This document shows, one piece after another, positions 62,810 to 64,000 of a DNA stretch of 64,000 bases (the stretch's first letter is position 1; the number at the start of each line of letters is the position of its first letter). The stretch is taken from the NCBI GenBank assembly GCA_032027045.1, contig JAVSMU010000001.1, forward strand, positions 2,568,620-2,632,619, written 5' to 3'. The notes beneath the pieces are model-generated. The model was not told the DNA's origin. It was given only the letters and a program-made list of their open reading frames with translations, and did not search any database. This stretch comes from Truepera sp. (GTDB lineage Bacteria; Deinococcota; Deinococci; Deinococcales; Trueperaceae). The position numbers were made by a program, and so were the translations under genes.

Positions 62810-63574
62810 GTGACCATCGACCTCAACGTGGACCTCGGCGAGGGTTTCGGCGCCTGGAGAGGGGCCGGAGACGACGAGCAGTTGTTGCAGTACGTGACCT
62901 CGGCCAACGTCGCGTGCGGCTTCCACGCCGGTGACCCGAGCATCATGCGCGTCACCGTCGCTGCCTGCGTCGCGGCGGGCGTTGCGGTCGGCGCCCACCC
63001 TTCCTATCCCGACTTGCGGGGGTTCGGGCGCGTGCCCATGATGTTGCCGGTCGAACGGGTGGTGGACGATGTCGTCTACCAGGTGGGCGCCCTCCAGGCC
63101 GTGGCCCGTCTGCAGGGCACGCGGGTGGGTCACGTGAAACCGCACGGGGCCCTCTACGAGGCCGTGGCCGTCGACCCCGCGCTTGCCCTACGCCTCGCCA
63201 ACGCCTTGGCTGCGTTGGGCGCCGACCTCGTCCTGGTACTCCCGGCGCGCTCGGCGGCCGCCTCGGCGCTGGCCGCGGCGGGGCATGGCGTCAGGCTGGA
63301 AGGCTTCGCGGACCGCGCTTACCTGGCGGGCGGCCTTCTCGCGCCGCGGCGCCGCGCCGGCGCCGTGCTCGAGGACGAGGAGACCGTCACCGCTCAGGCC
63401 CTTGCGCTCGCCCTGGGCGAGGAGTTCCCCACGCAAGACGGCACCACTTTGCGCCTGACGGTCGACACCGTCTGCCTCCACTCCGACACGCGCGGGGCTA
63501 CCGACCTGGCCCGCGCCGTGCGCCGGCGCCTCTCGGCCGCCGGTGTCACGTTGGCGGCGCCGAGCGGGCAGTGA
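62810..63574 (+). CDS. pxpA: 5-oxoprolinase subunit A (LamB/YcsF family)
   Basis: A 254-residue LamB/YcsF protein, part of the PxpABC ATP-dependent 5-oxoprolinase that turns pyroglutamate into glutamate. The N-terminal DLNVDLGEGFG and SANVACGFHAGDPSIM (about 31-46), AHPSYPDLRGFGR near 63, VKPHGALYEA near 107 and FADRAYLAGGLLAPR near 168 are signature stretches. Length matches the family. Leaderless-type GTG. Its stop overlaps the start of pxpB (GTGA). Confidence 0.95.
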   Translation: MTIDLNVDLGEGFGAWRGAGDDEQLLQYVTSANVACGFHAGDPSIMRVTVAACVAAGVAVGAHPSYPDLRGFGRVPMMLPVERVVDDVVYQVGALQAVARLQGTRVGHVKPHGALYEAVAVDPALALRLANALAALGADLVLVLPARSAAASALAAAGHGVRLEGFADRAYLAGGLLAPRRRAGAVLEDEETVTAQALALALGEEFPTQDGTTLRLTVDTVCLHSDTRGATDLARAVRRRLSAAGVTLAAPSGQ

Positions 63575-64000
63575 GGCTCGTCCACGCCGGCCCCAACGCG
63601 CGGTATCTGGTGTTCGAGGAACCGCCTTCGCGGGCGCTGTCGCGGCGCATTGGCGCAGCGGCGCGCGCCCTGCGGCGGGCACTACCGACGGGCGAGCACG
63701 ACGTGGTGCCCGGATACGCGGACATCCTGGTGGAGGGTCGCCGCCCCGTGCCCGACGCCTGGCTGCTCGAGGCGGGCGCCGGGGCGAGCCGGATGACCGC
63801 TCCGGAAGACGAGCCGCGTAGCTTCGTCGTGCCCGTGGATTACGGCGACCGGGCCGACGTCGGCCCGCTGGAAGAGCGCCTCGGGTTGCCGTGGGACGAG
63901 ATCGTCGCGCTCCACTCGGCCCCCACCTACTCGGTGGCGTACCTGGGGTTCACTCCCGGCTTTCCTTACCTGCACGGACTGAACCCGCGGCTCGCAACGC
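63571..64000 (+). CDS. pxpB: 5-oxoprolinase subunit B, truncated by the window end
   Basis: The first 143 codons of a PxpB/KipI-type protein (carboxyltransferase domain, subunit C/D1). Start GTG 63571 overlaps pxpA by 4 bp. Recognisable: an N-terminal R-Y-L-V-F-E opening, PVDYGDRADVGPLEERLGLP near 90 and APTYSVAYLGFTPGFPYLHG near 116-135, with the GFxPGFxYL signature. The reading frame is open to the window edge. A pxpC gene would be expected next. Confidence 0.9.
   Translation, partial: MRLVHAGPNARYLVFEEPPSRALSRRIGAAARALRRALPTGEHDVVPGYADILVEGRRPVPDAWLLEAGAGASRMTAPEDEPRSFVVPVDYGDRADVGPLEERLGLPWDEIVALHSAPTYSVAYLGFTPGFPYLHGLNPRLAT

Overview
The window reads as chromosome of a high-GC member of Deinococcota, most like a Truepera-type lineage (inference from gene content, no database search). 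The evidence is a 23S-5S-tRNA-Gly transcription unit with no 16S attached, a Gfh1-type Gre factor with an all-aspartate tip, a caa3-type oxidase cluster, NucS, and many leaderless genes whose start codon lies 5-9 nt after a TANNNT -10 element.

Layout. 1-1161: tail of a ComM/YifB AAA+ ATPase. 1383-8134: cytochrome c oxidase operon (subunits II, I, III and a subunit IV-cytochrome c fusion), a terminator, then a CtaG-like factor, a HAD phosphatase and an orphan. 8326-11317: carboxyltransferase subunit, FtsB/DivIC-like protein and GalT. 11421-13077: divergent repair genes nucS and nfo. 13179-21792: a probable aromatic/phenylacetate-type catabolic island (amino-acid/aromatic binding protein, HpaB-like monooxygenase, M20 peptidase, flavin reductase, PucR regulator, 3-hydroxyacyl-CoA dehydrogenase, thioesterase). 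22000-29846: MBL hydrolase, Nudix, the arginine-agmatine-putrescine route (speA, aguA, aguB), acyl-CoA synthetase, GldC-like protein. 29956-38730: sugar nucleotidyltransferase, GH13 amylase, YczE-like membrane protein, lysS with gfh1, lytic transglycosylase, Nudix and two small membrane proteins.

38818-42882 is the rRNA unit on the minus strand. Its 23S gene spans 3540 bp because it holds two group I introns of 322 and 280 nt. They interrupt helix 69 after E. coli-equivalent U1917 and the adjoining segment after U1931, leaving a 14-nt exon between them. The conserved core elements, P7 pairing, P1 U.G pairs and terminal G are visible in both, and neither encodes a homing endonuclease. This is the most notable object in the window.

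43081-49857 carries a very large SARP/NB-ARC/TPR regulator and two lipoproteins. 50038-57200 is a LacI-family regulator with its own promoter and two identical 16-bp operator sites, followed by a sugar ABC importer (binding protein and two permeases, both with unusual insertions) and a glycogen-debranching-type glucosidase. 57216-62315 on the minus strand is a second sugar ABC importer with a tandem-SIS protein and a PfkB kinase, suggesting uptake and processing of an amino sugar or Amadori compound. Neither importer has an ATPase gene here. 62810-64000 starts a 5-oxoprolinase operon (pxpA, pxpB cut by the window end).
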